The notes: generated by a model not told the origin, from the sequence alone. Positions 1 to 9,154 are shown, numbered from the stretch's first letter. The stretch is 64,000 nt of DNA from Elusimicrobium minutum Pei191 (GCF_000020145.1 NC_010644.1:62001-126000); one strand, 5' to 3'. Translations and numbers: made by a program.

Positions 1-998
1 TAAACGCTTTAATTAAAGAAATGTCCGGGCACAAAAATTTTAACGCCCAAACTCTTTATATAGGCGGGGGCACGCCAAGCGTTTTGTCTGAAGAAAATCT
101 TGAGAAATTATTTAAAGCTGTTGAAGAAAATTTTGGCCCCGTAAAAAACTTTTTGGAATCCACTTTTGAAGCTAACCCCGAAAGCCTTACCGAAGAAAAA
201 ATAATTCTGCTTAAAAAATACGGTTTTAACCGTTTAAGCATGGGTTTGCAAAGTTCTAACGATGATATTTTAAAAAACTTAGGCAGAATCCACGACAGAC
301 GTATGTTTATAAAATCTTATTCGGACGCGCGCTCAATGGGTTTTGATAATATTAATATTGATTTAATAGCGGGTTGCCCTTCTCAAAATTTAGAAAATTT
401 TAAAGAGGATATTTCTTTTGTTCTTACCCTAAACCCCGAACATTTTTCCGTTTACGGCATGGAAATAAGCGAAGGCACAAAATTCTTTAAAGAAGGTTAC
501 GCGCCGGATGACGCGCTTGTAAAAGAAATGCTTTTGTACGCGCATAATTTTTTACCCAAACGAGCTTACTCCCATTATGAAATATCTAATTTTTCAAAAC
601 ATGGTTTTGAAAGCGTTCACAATAATAATTATTGGCTTGGCGGTGATTATCTTGGCCTAGGTTGTGCGGCTGCCGGGTATTTAAACGGAACCCGCAGTTC
701 TAATACTGATGACCTGAATAAATATATTAACAATATGGAAAAAGGGTTAGGCGTTAAAGATTTTGAAGAAAAACTTGAAGGTAAGAAGAAAACGGGTGAA
801 AGCGCTATGATAGCTTTGCGCCGTTTGGAAGGGGTTAAACTTACTTCTGAAATCAGCGGATATTTCGGACAGGAAATTGACGCGCTTGTCAGCCGCCGTC
901 TTCTTACAAAAGAAAACGGATGCATAAAACTTTCCGAGCAGGGTTTGTTTTTCGCTAACAAAGTTTTTTCCTGTTTTGTGGAACCTTTTGGGGTGTAA
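1..998 (+). CDS. hemW: HemW-like radical SAM protein, 5' end outside window
   Basis: The reading frame is open to the first base of the window, so the gene begins upstream; the ATG at 21 is internal. The conserved blocks LYIGGGTPS, NRLSMGLQSS, IDLIAGCPSQ, VYGMEISEGT and HNNNYWLGGDYLGLG are those of HemW, formerly called oxygen-independent coproporphyrinogen III oxidase-like. HemW is a haem chaperone of the radical SAM superfamily; the HNxxYW block separates it from HemN. About 50-60 N-terminal residues are missing, including the expected CxxxCxxC iron-sulfur motif, so that motif cannot be checked here. The stop is one base before the start of the CofE-like gene, which suggests co-transcription. 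Confidence 0.88.
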   Translation, partial: NALIKEMSGHKNFNAQTLYIGGGTPSVLSEENLEKLFKAVEENFGPVKNFLESTFEANPESLTEEKIILLKKYGFNRLSMGLQSSNDDILKNLGRIHDRRMFIKSYSDARSMGFDNINIDLIAGCPSQNLENFKEDISFVLTLNPEHFSVYGMEISEGTKFFKEGYAPDDALVKEMLLYAHNFLPKRAYSHYEISNFSKHGFESVHNNNYWLGGDYLGLGCAAAGYLNGTRSSNTDDLNKYINNMEKGLGVKDFEEKLEGKKKTGESAMIALRRLEGVKLTSEISGYFGQEIDALVSRRLLTKENGCIKLSEQGLFFANKVFSCFVEPFGV

Positions 999-999
999 C

Positions 1000-1704
1000 A
1001 TGAATTTTAAACCCAAAAAAACAAGCGTTTTTAAAGAAGGGGATAATCTTTCTTTCTTTATAAAAAAGCATATAAAAAAAATAAAAGAAAACGGCGTTTT
1101 GGTAATATCCTCAAAAATAGTCGCGCTTTCGGAAGGCCGTGTTTTGCCTCCTTTAACCGTTAAACAAAAAGAATCGCTTATAAAAAAAGAAAGCACTGGT
1201 TATATAAAAACAAAACTTTGTTTTTTTACTATTAAGGACGCAATGGTAATGACAAACGCGGGAATTGACGAATCAAATTCCGAAGGCGGCAAAATTATTT
1301 TACTTCCTAAAGACTGTTATAAAACAGCGTCTGAACTAGTAAAGGAACTTAAAAAATTTTATAAAGTAAAAAACTTTGGCGTAATAATTACCGATAGCAT
1401 GATACTTCCTTTAAGAGCGGGCGTTATAGGCGCGGCGGTGGGTTACTCCGGTTTTAAAGGCGTAAAAAATTATATTGGTAAAAAAGATATTTACGGACGC
1501 AAATTAAAAATGACAATGGTTGATATCGCCGACAGCCTCGCTTCCGCGGCAAGTTTGCTTATGGGCGAAGCAGACGAAAAAACGCCCCTTTGCGTTATAG
1601 AAAACGCGCCCGTTGTTTTTTGCGCTAAAGATAAAAAAGGTGAAATAAAATATCCTTTGGAACAAGATTTATATTATCCTTTTTTTAAAAAACTTTTAAA
1701 GTAA
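1000..1704 (+). CDS. CofE-family (F420-0:gamma-glutamyl ligase-like) protein
   Basis: 234 residues from the ATG at 1000, chosen over the in-frame TTG at 976 because it directly follows the hemW stop. The motifs are those of the CofE fold: VISSKIVALSEGR near the N-terminus, TNAGIDESN, ITDS, an RAGVIGAAVGYSG block, then DIYGRKLK and DSLASAASLLMGE. In methanogens and actinobacteria CofE adds glutamate to F420-0. No other F420 gene is visible here, so the real substrate may be different (inference). A terminator follows directly. The family call is confident; the exact reaction is not. Confidence 0.75.
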   Translation: MNFKPKKTSVFKEGDNLSFFIKKHIKKIKENGVLVISSKIVALSEGRVLPPLTVKQKESLIKKESTGYIKTKLCFFTIKDAMVMTNAGIDESNSEGGKIILLPKDCYKTASELVKELKKFYKVKNFGVIITDSMILPLRAGVIGAAVGYSGFKGVKNYIGKKDIYGRKLKMTMVDIADSLASAASLLMGEADEKTPLCVIENAPVVFCAKDKKGEIKYPLEQDLYYPFFKKLLK

Positions 1705-1720
1705 TTTCTGCAAAACAAAT

Positions 1721-1752
1721 AAAAAACCCTCCTTTTTAGGAGGGTTTTTTAT
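1721..1752. terminator. Bidirectional intrinsic terminator
   Basis: AAAAAACCCTCC, a short loop, then GGAGGGTTTTTT: a perfect stem with an A tract on one side and a T tract on the other. It lies between the convergent CofE-like and pilin-like genes and can end both transcripts. Confidence 0.85.
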
Positions 1753-1770
1753 TTGTAAATATTTAACCGT

Positions 1771-2280
1771 TTACGGTCTTTCAAGGCCCAGCTTGCCCGC
1801 GCCGGATGTTCCGATATGGCTGACAGGGTTTTTAAAGCCAAGGTCAATGCACGCGTCATAAGCTTCGGTATCGCCGTTTGTATAAACACAAACCGCTGAT
1901 AAAATATCCCCTTGATGCACATGCATTTCCAAAATATAGTTAGGAGCGCCTACTTTAACCGCGCTTACAAATGTTGGCGCGTTTGCTACGCCAAGGTCAT
2001 TGCCTGTGTAGTATGTAAAGTATTTAGTTTGGTATCCTGTGCCTGTTTTTGTGCCCGGCATAGCTATATCGATACTGTCCCATTGGTTGGGGCCGAGGGG
2101 GTATCTGCGTAGCTTTTCGGCTCTTTGTACGCTTTCGGCTAAAGCTTTTAAAGTTAAAAGAGCTTCGGAAGCGCGGCCCCTTTCAACAATCTTTGTATAT
2201 TGGGGTACAGCTATGGCCGATAAAATACCTATAATTAAAACTACAACTAAAATTTCAAGTAAAGTAAAACCTTTTTTCAT
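1771..2280 (-). CDS. Type IV pilin-like protein
   Basis: 169 residues. It begins MKKG|FTLLE, the type III (prepilin peptidase) signal with Glu at mature position 5, followed by a hydrophobic helix ending in AIAVPQY. This is the major-pilin or pseudopilin N-terminal class. The globular part is distinct from the other three pilin-like proteins in the window but keeps a C-terminal cysteine pair (C-x12-C, in VCVYTNGDTEAYDACID) that could form the D-region disulfide. It stands alone, convergent with the CofE-like gene and divergent from lysS, with a Shine-Dalgarno AGGAG upstream. Whether it is a major pilin, minor pilin or pseudopilin cannot be told. Confidence 0.85.
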   Translation of the reverse strand: MKKGFTLLEILVVVLIIGILSAIAVPQYTKIVERGRASEALLTLKALAESVQRAEKLRRYPLGPNQWDSIDIAMPGTKTGTGYQTKYFTYYTGNDLGVANAPTFVSAVKVGAPNYILEMHVHQGDILSAVCVYTNGDTEAYDACIDLGFKNPVSHIGTSGAGKLGLERP

Positions 2281-2342
2281 AATATACTCCTTTTTAAAAT
2301 CCTATCTTTTATTCTATACCATTAAACAAAGCCCTGTCAATT

Positions 2343-2351
2343 TGATAAAAT
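2343..2351 (+). promoter_or_regulatory. Extended -10 promoter of lysS
   Basis: TTTGA-TAAAAT: TG, one base, then TAAAAT, about 29 nt before the lysS ATG at 2380. The same element precedes tRNA-Val at 36653. An AGAGG ribosome-binding site lies between it and the start. Confidence 0.5.
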
Positions 2352-2379
2352 TATATTAATACAAAAGCAAGAGGTCTTT

Positions 2380-3876
2380 ATGACAGAAAACAATGAACAG
2401 AAATTACAAAATTCTTTACAAGAAATAATTTCCCAAAGATATAAAGAAGCGCAGGAATTAAAAGAAGTCGGTATTAATCCTTATCCCGCGAGAAGCGGCG
2501 CCGAGAACAGAGCCAAAGAAGCGCTTGACGCTGATATTGACACTCAGGTTACCGTATCGGGACGTGTTGTCCAGCTCCGCCTTATGGGAAAAGCGGCTTT
2601 CGCACATATAAGGGATTTTACAGGCAAAGTACAGTTTTACGCTCAGAAAGATACTCTTGGGGAGGAAAATTATAATTTTTTTAAAAAACATATTTCAGTA
2701 GGTGATTTTGTTACGGTAAAAGGCCACATGTTTTTAACAAAAACGGGTGAAAAAACAATTAAGGCCGACAGCATTACCTTAATTTCCAAAGCTATAAGGC
2801 CCATGCCTGAAAAATGGCACGGCGTGCAGGATACTGAAATAAGGTTCAGAAACCGCCACGTGGATTTAATTGCCAATGAAGATATTAAAGAAATTTTTGT
2901 AAAACGCTCCAAAATCATCAGTTCAATAAGAAAAACTTTAGACGGGCTTGGTTATTTGGAGGTTGAAACCCCGACCTTAACTCCCGACGCGGGCGGCGCT
3001 ATAGCCAGACCTTTTGAAACTTTCCATAACGCTCTTAAAATGCCGCTTTACATGCGCATAGCTTTGGAACTTTACCACAAACGTCTTATTGTCGGCGGAC
3101 TCGACAGAATTTATGAAATAGGTAAAATGTTCCGTAACGAAGGTATTGATACTACGCATAATCCTGAGTTTACCATGATGGAGCTTTACCAGGCCTACGG
3201 CGATGTTAACACAATGGCTGATGTTTTTGAAGCCGTTTTGGCAAACGCGGCCGAAGCTATAGGCGCGGAAAAAGTTACTTTTAAAGGTAAAGAAGTTAAT
3301 TTAAAACCGCCTTATGAAAGGGTTTCTATGCCTGAAGCATGGCAGAAATACGTTGGTGAAGATATTCACAATATTTTAGACGGGCGTGATTTTAAAAGGG
3401 CCGAGCTTATCGCCCTTGCCAAACGCCTGGGATTAAAAGTTGACGAAGAGGAATCGAGCGGTAAAATTTTTGACATGATTTTTGACGAAAGAATTATTGT
3501 TAACTACACAAACCCGATGTTAATGATGGATTACCCCACGGCGGTAAGTCCGTTTTCCAAAACCAAAGAGGGTGATTCGGCCATTGTTGAACGTTTTGAA
3601 GCTTTTGTTTGCGGAAGCGAGCTTGGCAACGCGTATACCGAGATTAACGACCCCGCCGACCAAGCCCAGCGTCTTAAAGACCAGGCCGCCCAAAAAGCCA
3701 AAGACAATGAAGATAATTCCGAAATTGTCGACACTGCTTATATTGAGGCATTGGAGTCGGGCATGCCGCCTACAGGCGGTATGGGCATAGGCATTGACCG
3801 AATGATAATGTTACTTACCGGCCAGGACTCAATTAGAGAAATTGTGTTTTTCCCTCTTCTTAAAAAATTAGATTAA
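2380..3876 (+). CDS. lysS: Lysyl-tRNA synthetase, class II
   Basis: 498 residues, full length for bacterial LysRS. An N-terminal OB-fold anticodon-binding domain (about residues 55-150, VSGRVVQLRLMGKAAFAHIRD) is followed by the class II catalytic core. Motif 2 is seen in IGKMFRNEG...THNPEFTMMELYQAYGD, and motif 3 in GMGIGIDRMIMLLTG, followed by the usual C-terminus ending FFPLLKK. It charges tRNA-Lys in the cytoplasm. It is transcribed alone, from a TTTGATAAAAT promoter to the hairpin at 3893. No anomaly seen. Confidence 0.98.
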   Translation: MTENNEQKLQNSLQEIISQRYKEAQELKEVGINPYPARSGAENRAKEALDADIDTQVTVSGRVVQLRLMGKAAFAHIRDFTGKVQFYAQKDTLGEENYNFFKKHISVGDFVTVKGHMFLTKTGEKTIKADSITLISKAIRPMPEKWHGVQDTEIRFRNRHVDLIANEDIKEIFVKRSKIISSIRKTLDGLGYLEVETPTLTPDAGGAIARPFETFHNALKMPLYMRIALELYHKRLIVGGLDRIYEIGKMFRNEGIDTTHNPEFTMMELYQAYGDVNTMADVFEAVLANAAEAIGAEKVTFKGKEVNLKPPYERVSMPEAWQKYVGEDIHNILDGRDFKRAELIALAKRLGLKVDEEESSGKIFDMIFDERIIVNYTNPMLMMDYPTAVSPFSKTKEGDSAIVERFEAFVCGSELGNAYTEINDPADQAQRLKDQAAQKAKDNEDNSEIVDTAYIEALESGMPPTGGMGIGIDRMIMLLTGQDSIREIVFFPLLKKLD

Positions 3877-3892
3877 TTTTTAATAAGAAAAT

Positions 3893-3928
3893 AAAAAAGC
3901 GGCCGTTTAAAAACGGCCGCTTTTTTTT
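3893..3928. terminator. Bidirectional intrinsic terminator
   Basis: AAAAAAGCGGCCGT, a loop, then ACGGCCGCTTTTTTTT between the convergent lysS and pilin-like gene. It is a strong GC stem with T tracts in both directions. Confidence 0.9.
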
Positions 3929-3938
3929 GTTTTTCAAA

Positions 3939-4394
3939 TTAGTTCATGAGGTATTGGCTATATCCCGTTTCGCCTAGGTTTATGGCATCGGGCGTGCTTT
4001 TACCGCTAAGCATTACGCATATTTTTTTAGCTTCTTCATTTGAAGTGGCCGCAGCGCAATAAACATAATTCTTTCCGTAATAATAGGCAAGATAAAAATT
4101 TGTGCTGTTGTAAGTTCCGAGTACCTGGGCGTAGGTAGCTCTTAAAGAATAATCGCTAAAGTATTTTGACTGTGCCGGAACGCCGATATCAAGAGAATCT
4201 TTATCCGTAGTATATGCACGCGTGGCTAGAAAAACGCGTTCCTGCGCGTCCCCTATAGCTTTTAAATTTATAAGAGCCTCTCTCGTTTTTGCTTTAAGCA
4301 CGGCTTTTTGGTATTGCGGCAACGCTATGGCGGCAAGTATGCCTATAATTAACACAACCACTAAAAGCTCAATAAGCGTAAAACCTTTTTTCAT
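3939..4394 (-). CDS. Type IV pilin-like protein
   Basis: 151 residues starting MKKG|FTLIE, with the helix running to AIALPQYQKAV. Glu5 and the prepilin peptidase site are intact. The C-terminal region has the cysteine pair C-AAATSNEEAKKI-C, which almost matches the one in the pilin-like gene at 38987 (C-AAATSNATANKI-C). Those two are therefore close paralogues despite different middle regions. An AGGAG site lies before the start. It is upstream of nothing obvious: mazG ends 27 bp before its start on the same strand, so mazG and this gene may be co-transcribed. Specific pilus role unknown. Confidence 0.87.
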   Translation of the reverse strand: MKKGFTLIELLVVVLIIGILAAIALPQYQKAVLKAKTREALINLKAIGDAQERVFLATRAYTTDKDSLDIGVPAQSKYFSDYSLRATYAQVLGTYNSTNFYLAYYYGKNYVYCAAATSNEEAKKICVMLSGKSTPDAINLGETGYSQYLMN

Positions 4395-4421
4395 AAAAAC
4401 TCCTGTTTAAAATAATATAAC

Positions 4422-4805
4422 TTACTTTTTTGCTTCTTTTTCTTTGGCTTTCATTTTCTTCCAAAGAGCAAGGCTTTCTTCCGGGGTGTCGGCCTTTTCG
4501 CTCCCGAAAACATGCGGGTGCCGGCGGATAAGTTTATCGTCAATACCTTTAATAACGTCGTTTATTGTAAATTTGCCTTCTTCTTCCGCTAAATTAGCGT
4601 GAAAAACAACCTGCAAAAGCAAGTCGCCAAGTTCTTCTTGCAAATTGACAAAATCTTTATTTTCAATAGCCTGCACCACTTCCTCGCTTTCTTCACGCAG
4701 GCATTTTATTAAACTTTCATGAGTTTGTTTTTTGTCCCACGGACAGCCGCCTGCTCCGCGAAGCGCTTTTGTGGTATTTACAAATTTTTTAAATAATTTT
4801 TCCAT
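4422..4805 (-). CDS. mazG: MazG-family nucleoside triphosphate pyrophosphohydrolase
   Basis: 127 residues, about half the length of E. coli MazG: a single MazG domain. The helical metal-binding signature is present as LREESEEVVQAI and EELGDLLLQVVFHA (the EExxE and ExxD pattern), preceded by GGCPWDKKQTHESL and followed by RRHPHVFG. The family hydrolyses NTPs to NMP and pyrophosphate for nucleotide-pool cleaning. The C-terminal repeat domain of the two-domain enzymes is absent, as in many short homologues. It has an AAGGCGG ribosome-binding site and is divergent from the exported protein at 4841. Confidence 0.92.
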   Translation of the reverse strand: MEKLFKKFVNTTKALRGAGGCPWDKKQTHESLIKCLREESEEVVQAIENKDFVNLQEELGDLLLQVVFHANLAEEEGKFTINDVIKGIDDKLIRRHPHVFGSEKADTPEESLALWKKMKAKEKEAKK

Positions 4806-4840
4806 GCAAAAACCGCCTTAAAATGGTATATATCTATTAT

Positions 4841-6178
4841 ATGAAAAAACTTTTATCAACCCTAATAATTTTTACTTTTACAACATCTCTTTTTGCCGCA
4901 GATATAGCTTATGTGGCCAAGCAGGAAGGAAAAACAGTTTATCTTGATATAACTGAAATAAAAAATCCCGTTTATAAAGGAGACAAGCTTAAGTTAATAC
5001 TTTCCGAGGAAGAACTTAAAAACCATAAGGGCGAAAGCCTTGGCGTAATTTATAAATACGGCGCGGCGGCGGAAATAACCGGTGTTGAAGAAAAATACGC
5101 TGTAGCCGAACTTGCGGAACCTTACAAAACAAAACAAGGGCAGAAACTGGAGCTTGAAAAACAACAGACGGCAAGGCCCGTTCCGGCGGTTACATCCGCA
5201 ACAATTGCGGCGGAAGAAATAAGTAATGTCGAAAAGGCTTACAAATTTAATCCCGTAAAAGAAAGGCTTATTTCAGGCAGTTTTTTAAATATAAACGGCG
5301 TTGCGCACATCGCCGCGGCCGCCGCCTCAAATAAAATTAAAATTTTTAAAATAAACGGCGCTGAATTGGAACCGGTAACGGAATATTCCGTTCCTTCCTA
5401 TAAGGAGATTATTACGGCTTCCGCAGGAGATATAAAACAAACGGGCACGGCGCAGATTTTCGCGGTTATTTATGAAAGCGTTTCAAATAAAGTGTCAACG
5501 GTTGTTTTTGAAATTAAAGATAATAAACTTGAACAGACCGGCGTTTTAAAACACATAGCAAAAGTTTCTACCCGTGACGGCAAAGATGTTTTGTTGGGGC
5601 AGGAAATTTATTTTCATAACGGACTTAAAACAACACAAGTCAACGAGATTGTTTATGAAAAAGGCAAATTCAAAGCCCAAAAAACAAGCGTTAAAGCGGG
5701 AATGAACGCCAGCGTATTTTCATTTTCAATAGCTGATTTTAATAAAGATAAAAAAGACGATGTTCTTTTCGCCACAACGTACGGCAAAGTTAATTTATAC
5801 CTTAACGGCGGCAAAAAAATAGCTTTTACAAGCGGCGATTTTTCCACAACTCCTAAAAGAATAGCCTTCGCGGGCAATATATACCGTGTGCTTTTGCCGG
5901 TGCCCGTTTTCAAAAATGAGCAGGGAAATTATGTTTTCGCGGCGGCAGAAAACACGGCCAAACTTGGTATTGTGGCGGACAGTTTTGGCGCTTACCAAAA
6001 AGGCGCGGTTTACTTTGGCGGTTGGAATGACGTAACTTTAGCGGGGCTTGGCAAAACAGAAACGGACGGCGTTATTTATGATCTTTCTTACTGCGAGTAC
6101 GGCGCTTCCAAAGGCGTTTTAGCCACTTTGGTTTATGACAGCGATAATACCGTCTTTGAAATTTTCAAGTTAAAATAA
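4841..6178 (+). CDS. Exported protein with VCBS/FG-GAP-like repeats
   Basis: About 445 residues from the ATG at 4841; an in-frame ATG at 4823 would put a hydrophilic stretch before the signal peptide. A Sec signal (KKLLSTLIIFTFTTSLFA) is followed by a beta-rich protein. The stretch FSIADFNKDKKDDVLFATTYGKVNLYLNGG resembles one VCBS/FG-GAP propeller blade with an Asp-rich calcium-type loop (DFNKDKKDD). No catalytic motif recognised. It is probably periplasmic or on the cell surface. A TATA-rich -10 box lies only a few bases before the start with no Shine-Dalgarno, so the mRNA may be leaderless. Function unknown. Confidence 0.72.
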   Translation: MKKLLSTLIIFTFTTSLFAADIAYVAKQEGKTVYLDITEIKNPVYKGDKLKLILSEEELKNHKGESLGVIYKYGAAAEITGVEEKYAVAELAEPYKTKQGQKLELEKQQTARPVPAVTSATIAAEEISNVEKAYKFNPVKERLISGSFLNINGVAHIAAAAASNKIKIFKINGAELEPVTEYSVPSYKEIITASAGDIKQTGTAQIFAVIYESVSNKVSTVVFEIKDNKLEQTGVLKHIAKVSTRDGKDVLLGQEIYFHNGLKTTQVNEIVYEKGKFKAQKTSVKAGMNASVFSFSIADFNKDKKDDVLFATTYGKVNLYLNGGKKIAFTSGDFSTTPKRIAFAGNIYRVLLPVPVFKNEQGNYVFAAAENTAKLGIVADSFGAYQKGAVYFGGWNDVTLAGLGKTETDGVIYDLSYCEYGASKGVLATLVYDSDNTVFEIFKLK

Positions 6179-6221
6179 TAGAATAATATACACAATAATG
6201 TAAAACATACGGGAGAATATA

Positions 6222-6908
6222 ATGACACAGGAAATAGTTAAAGTTTTAGATAAAGGTTTTGTTAAGCTTGTCGATTTTATGGGCGGGGATATCCGCGTGG
6301 TAGCATCGGCGCGTGTTACTTTCGGTTCGGAAACCAAAGGCCCGGAAAAAGACAAAGCGCTTATAAAATATTTATTGGAAAACGCCCATCATTCTCCTTT
6401 TGAGCATACAAATTTTCAGTTTAACGTGCGCTGCCCTATTTATATAGCCAGACAGTGGATGAGGCACCGTTGGGGTTCTTACAATGAAGTCAGCGCCAGA
6501 TATACGGAAGTAAAGGACGAGTTTTATATACCTTCCGAATTCCGCATACAGGACACGCACAATAAACAAGGTTCTCTTTCTGGGGCGGATTTAAATAATG
6601 AAGAGCTTTTAAAAATTTACGAAGAAAGTGTTGAAGCTTCTTATAAAGCTTATAAAGCACTGTTGGAAAAAGGCGTGGCCAGAGAAATGGCAAGGGGCAT
6701 TTTGCCCGTATGCCAATACACACAATTTTATTGGACGGTAAACGCGAGAAGCTTGCTTAATTTTCTTTCTTTGCGCACTGATAAACACGCGCAGAAAGAA
6801 ATAAGGGATTACGCGGACGCTATTGCCCAAATCGTAGCGGAAAAAATGCCCTGGACCTGGGAAGCTTTTGTTAACATGAACAAAAAACTGGTGCCCAGCG
6901 CTAACTAG
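6222..6908 (+). CDS. thyX: Flavin-dependent thymidylate synthase ThyX
   Basis: 228 residues. The ThyX signature RHRWGSYNEVSAR is present around residues 82-94. N-terminal HHSPFEHTNFQF and C-terminal NARSLLNFLSLR blocks also match the family. ThyX methylates dUMP to dTMP using methylene-tetrahydrofolate, FAD and NADPH. It replaces ThyA, which is not in this window. The start has a GGGAG site at a normal distance. It is followed 57 bp later by glgC on the same strand, with no terminator between. Confidence 0.97.
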   Translation: MTQEIVKVLDKGFVKLVDFMGGDIRVVASARVTFGSETKGPEKDKALIKYLLENAHHSPFEHTNFQFNVRCPIYIARQWMRHRWGSYNEVSARYTEVKDEFYIPSEFRIQDTHNKQGSLSGADLNNEELLKIYEESVEASYKAYKALLEKGVAREMARGILPVCQYTQFYWTVNARSLLNFLSLRTDKHAQKEIRDYADAIAQIVAEKMPWTWEAFVNMNKKLVPSAN

Positions 6909-6965
6909 CGGAAATTAAATAAACAGAAGTAAAAAATATCGGCAGTAACAAAGGAGACGCACAGC

Positions 6966-8177
6966 ATGAAGGTTTTAGGCATGATAATGGCCGGAGGCAA
7001 AGGGGAAAGGCTGTATCCTTTAACAAAGGAGCGCAGCAAACCTTCGGTTCCATTTGGCGGGAAATACAGAATTGTTGATTTTGTTTTGTCAAATTTTGTT
7101 AATTCCGAAATATTTTCCTCCTATATTTTGGTGCAGTATTTGTCACAGTCTTTAATTGAATATCTGCGCACCACGTGGAGAACCACAGGTATTAGCAAGG
7201 ATCACTTTTTAACCTGTGTTCCTCCGCAAATGAGAATAGGCGAAATTTGGTACCGCGGCACCGCGGATTCAGTACGCCAAAACATAAACTTGATAAGAGA
7301 TTTTGCCCCTGACGTGGTCGCTATTTTCGGCGCGGACCATATTTACCGTATGGACATACGCCAAATGATAGATTTTCACGTGGCAAACAAAGCGGATGTT
7401 ACCGTTGCGGCAAACGTGGTTGATTTGGAGGAAGCCTCTTCTTTCGGTATTTTGGGGGTTGATTCCAAAAACCGTATTGTCGAATTTGACGAAAAGCCTG
7501 AAAACCCCAAACATATTCCGGGCAGGCCTAAAAAAGCTTTTGCTTCTATGGGTAACTATATTTTTAATACCGATTTTTTAATGAGAATTTTGCAAAAACG
7601 TTTTTGCGATGTTCCGGCATTAGATTTCGGTAAACATATTTTGCCTAAAATTTTAAGCGAGTACCGAACATTTGCTTATGATTTTGCCAGCCAAAAATTA
7701 CCGGGCGCCAAACCGTATGAAGAGCAGGGATACTGGCGAGACGTGGGAAATATAGAGTCTTTTTGGCAGACGCATATGGATCTTTTGGGAGCTAAACCTA
7801 AAATGGATTTAAATAATCCTCTTTGGCCTATAAGCACATCATTGTTTCACCTGCCTCCGAGCAAGTTTTTGGGCGGACATGTTGAAAATTCAATGATAAG
7901 CAACGGGTGTGTTATACATCCTAACGCCATAGTTAAAAACTGCGTTTTAGGCAGTAGTATAATTGTAGGCGAGGGCTGTGTGCTGGAAGACAGTATTGTA
8001 ATGGATTCATGCGAGTTTAAAAAAGGCAGTAAAATAAAAAAGACTATTGTTGACAGGTTTAACATAGTGCCCGAAAAGCAAAGCGTCGGGCATATAAGAA
8101 GTGAAGACGCGCAAAGATACTATATAGATCCTTCGGGCATTGTGGTTATACCGCGCGGCCGAAAGAAATTCATTTAA
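6966..8177 (+). CDS. glgC: Glucose-1-phosphate adenylyltransferase
   Basis: 403 residues. The N-terminal nucleotidyltransferase domain has GGKGERLYPLT (residues about 11-21), KPSVPFGGKYRIVDF and the GADHIYRMD metal-binding block. The C-terminal part is a left-handed beta-helix (VIHPNAIVKNCVLGSSIIVGEG). ADP-glucose made here is the glucosyl donor for glycogen synthesis. AAGGAG precedes the start. No glycogen synthase or branching enzyme is in the window. A short terminator follows. Confidence 0.96.
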   Translation: MKVLGMIMAGGKGERLYPLTKERSKPSVPFGGKYRIVDFVLSNFVNSEIFSSYILVQYLSQSLIEYLRTTWRTTGISKDHFLTCVPPQMRIGEIWYRGTADSVRQNINLIRDFAPDVVAIFGADHIYRMDIRQMIDFHVANKADVTVAANVVDLEEASSFGILGVDSKNRIVEFDEKPENPKHIPGRPKKAFASMGNYIFNTDFLMRILQKRFCDVPALDFGKHILPKILSEYRTFAYDFASQKLPGAKPYEEQGYWRDVGNIESFWQTHMDLLGAKPKMDLNNPLWPISTSLFHLPPSKFLGGHVENSMISNGCVIHPNAIVKNCVLGSSIIVGEGCVLEDSIVMDSCEFKKGSKIKKTIVDRFNIVPEKQSVGHIRSEDAQRYYIDPSGIVVIPRGRKKFI

Positions 8178-8178
8178 T

Positions 8179-8211
8179 AAAAAGGCCCGTGCTAAGCGGG
8201 CCTTTATTTTA
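8179..8211 (+). terminator. Terminator after glgC
   Basis: AAAGGCCCG, a loop, then CGGGCCTTTATTTT immediately after the glgC stop and before phoH. The stem occupies most of the 47 bp gap. Confidence 0.8.
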
Positions 8212-8224
8212 TAAAGAAAACAAG

Positions 8225-9154
8225 ATGATTAAAAAAATAAAGCTTAAAAACCAAGATGAAATTTTTTTAGTTTTAGGCGAACAGGACACCAGGCTTAAAG
8301 CTTTTGAAAAAGAATTTAAAGTTGAGATTTACGTGCGTTATAATGAAGACGGGGAAGGCGCGGAAATTTCAATTTCGGGCGTTAATTCGAGGGTGGATAA
8401 ATGCGCGGATAAAATTAAAAAACTTTTATCTAATAAAGATATTGTAACCTCGTTACAAAAAAACGCGTACGATAAGCCTTTTAAAGACGGCATTATCTTC
8501 TATCCCGACCATGCCGCCCCCATAAAACCGCGCACTAAAAACCAGCAAAAATATATTGAAACTATTTTCGCCAACGATTTAATTATTTCTTTGGGGCCCG
8601 CCGGCACGGGCAAAACTTTTTTAGCCTGCGCGTGCGCTTTACGCGCTTTAGAACTTGGCATGATAAGCCGTGTAATAATTTCACGCCCTATAGTAGAAGC
8701 CGGCGAAAAGCTGGGCTTTTTGCCAGGGGATATTAATGAAAAGGTTGATCCGTATCTAAGGCCTGTTTACGACGCGTTTAACAGCATGCTGGGTATAGAA
8801 AAATTTAGGGCTATGCGTTATAACGGAACTCTTGAAATAGTTCCGCTGGCTTACATGCGCGGGCGCACTTTGGAAAACGCTTTTATTATTTTAGACGAGG
8901 CGCAAAACACTCTTCCCGAACAGATGAAAATGTTTTTAACCCGTATGGGAAGCAACTCCAAAATGATAATTAACGGTGATCCTACCCAAATAGACCTGTC
9001 CGTAAAGAAAGAAAGCGGGCTTATAACAGCGGCTAAAATTTTAAAAAATATTGACGGCATAGCCGTGGTTGAATTTGAGGAAGAGGATATAGTAAGGCAC
9101 CCAATCGTTAAAGCGGTTATAGAAGCTTACGCTAAAGCGGAAAAAAGAAAATGA
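8225..9154 (+). CDS. PhoH-family ATPase
   Basis: 309 residues from the ATG at 8225. The upstream in-frame TTG at 8189 lies inside the glgC terminator and is rejected. An N-terminal KH-like region (residues about 5-75) precedes the PhoH ATPase core: Walker A GPAGTGKT at 124-131 and Walker B ILDEAQNT at about 222-229. The family is linked to RNA metabolism, and PhoH is commonly next to ybeY, as here. The stop overlaps the ybeY start (ATGA). Molecular substrate not known. Confidence 0.93.
   Translation: MIKKIKLKNQDEIFLVLGEQDTRLKAFEKEFKVEIYVRYNEDGEGAEISISGVNSRVDKCADKIKKLLSNKDIVTSLQKNAYDKPFKDGIIFYPDHAAPIKPRTKNQQKYIETIFANDLIISLGPAGTGKTFLACACALRALELGMISRVIISRPIVEAGEKLGFLPGDINEKVDPYLRPVYDAFNSMLGIEKFRAMRYNGTLEIVPLAYMRGRTLENAFIILDEAQNTLPEQMKMFLTRMGSNSKMIINGDPTQIDLSVKKESGLITAAKILKNIDGIAVVEFEEEDIVRHPIVKAVIEAYAKAEKRK

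Noticed and set aside
8189-8224. N-terminal extension of PhoH from 8189
   Set aside because: It would translate the glgC terminator hairpin, and the ATG at 8225 gives the normal family start.
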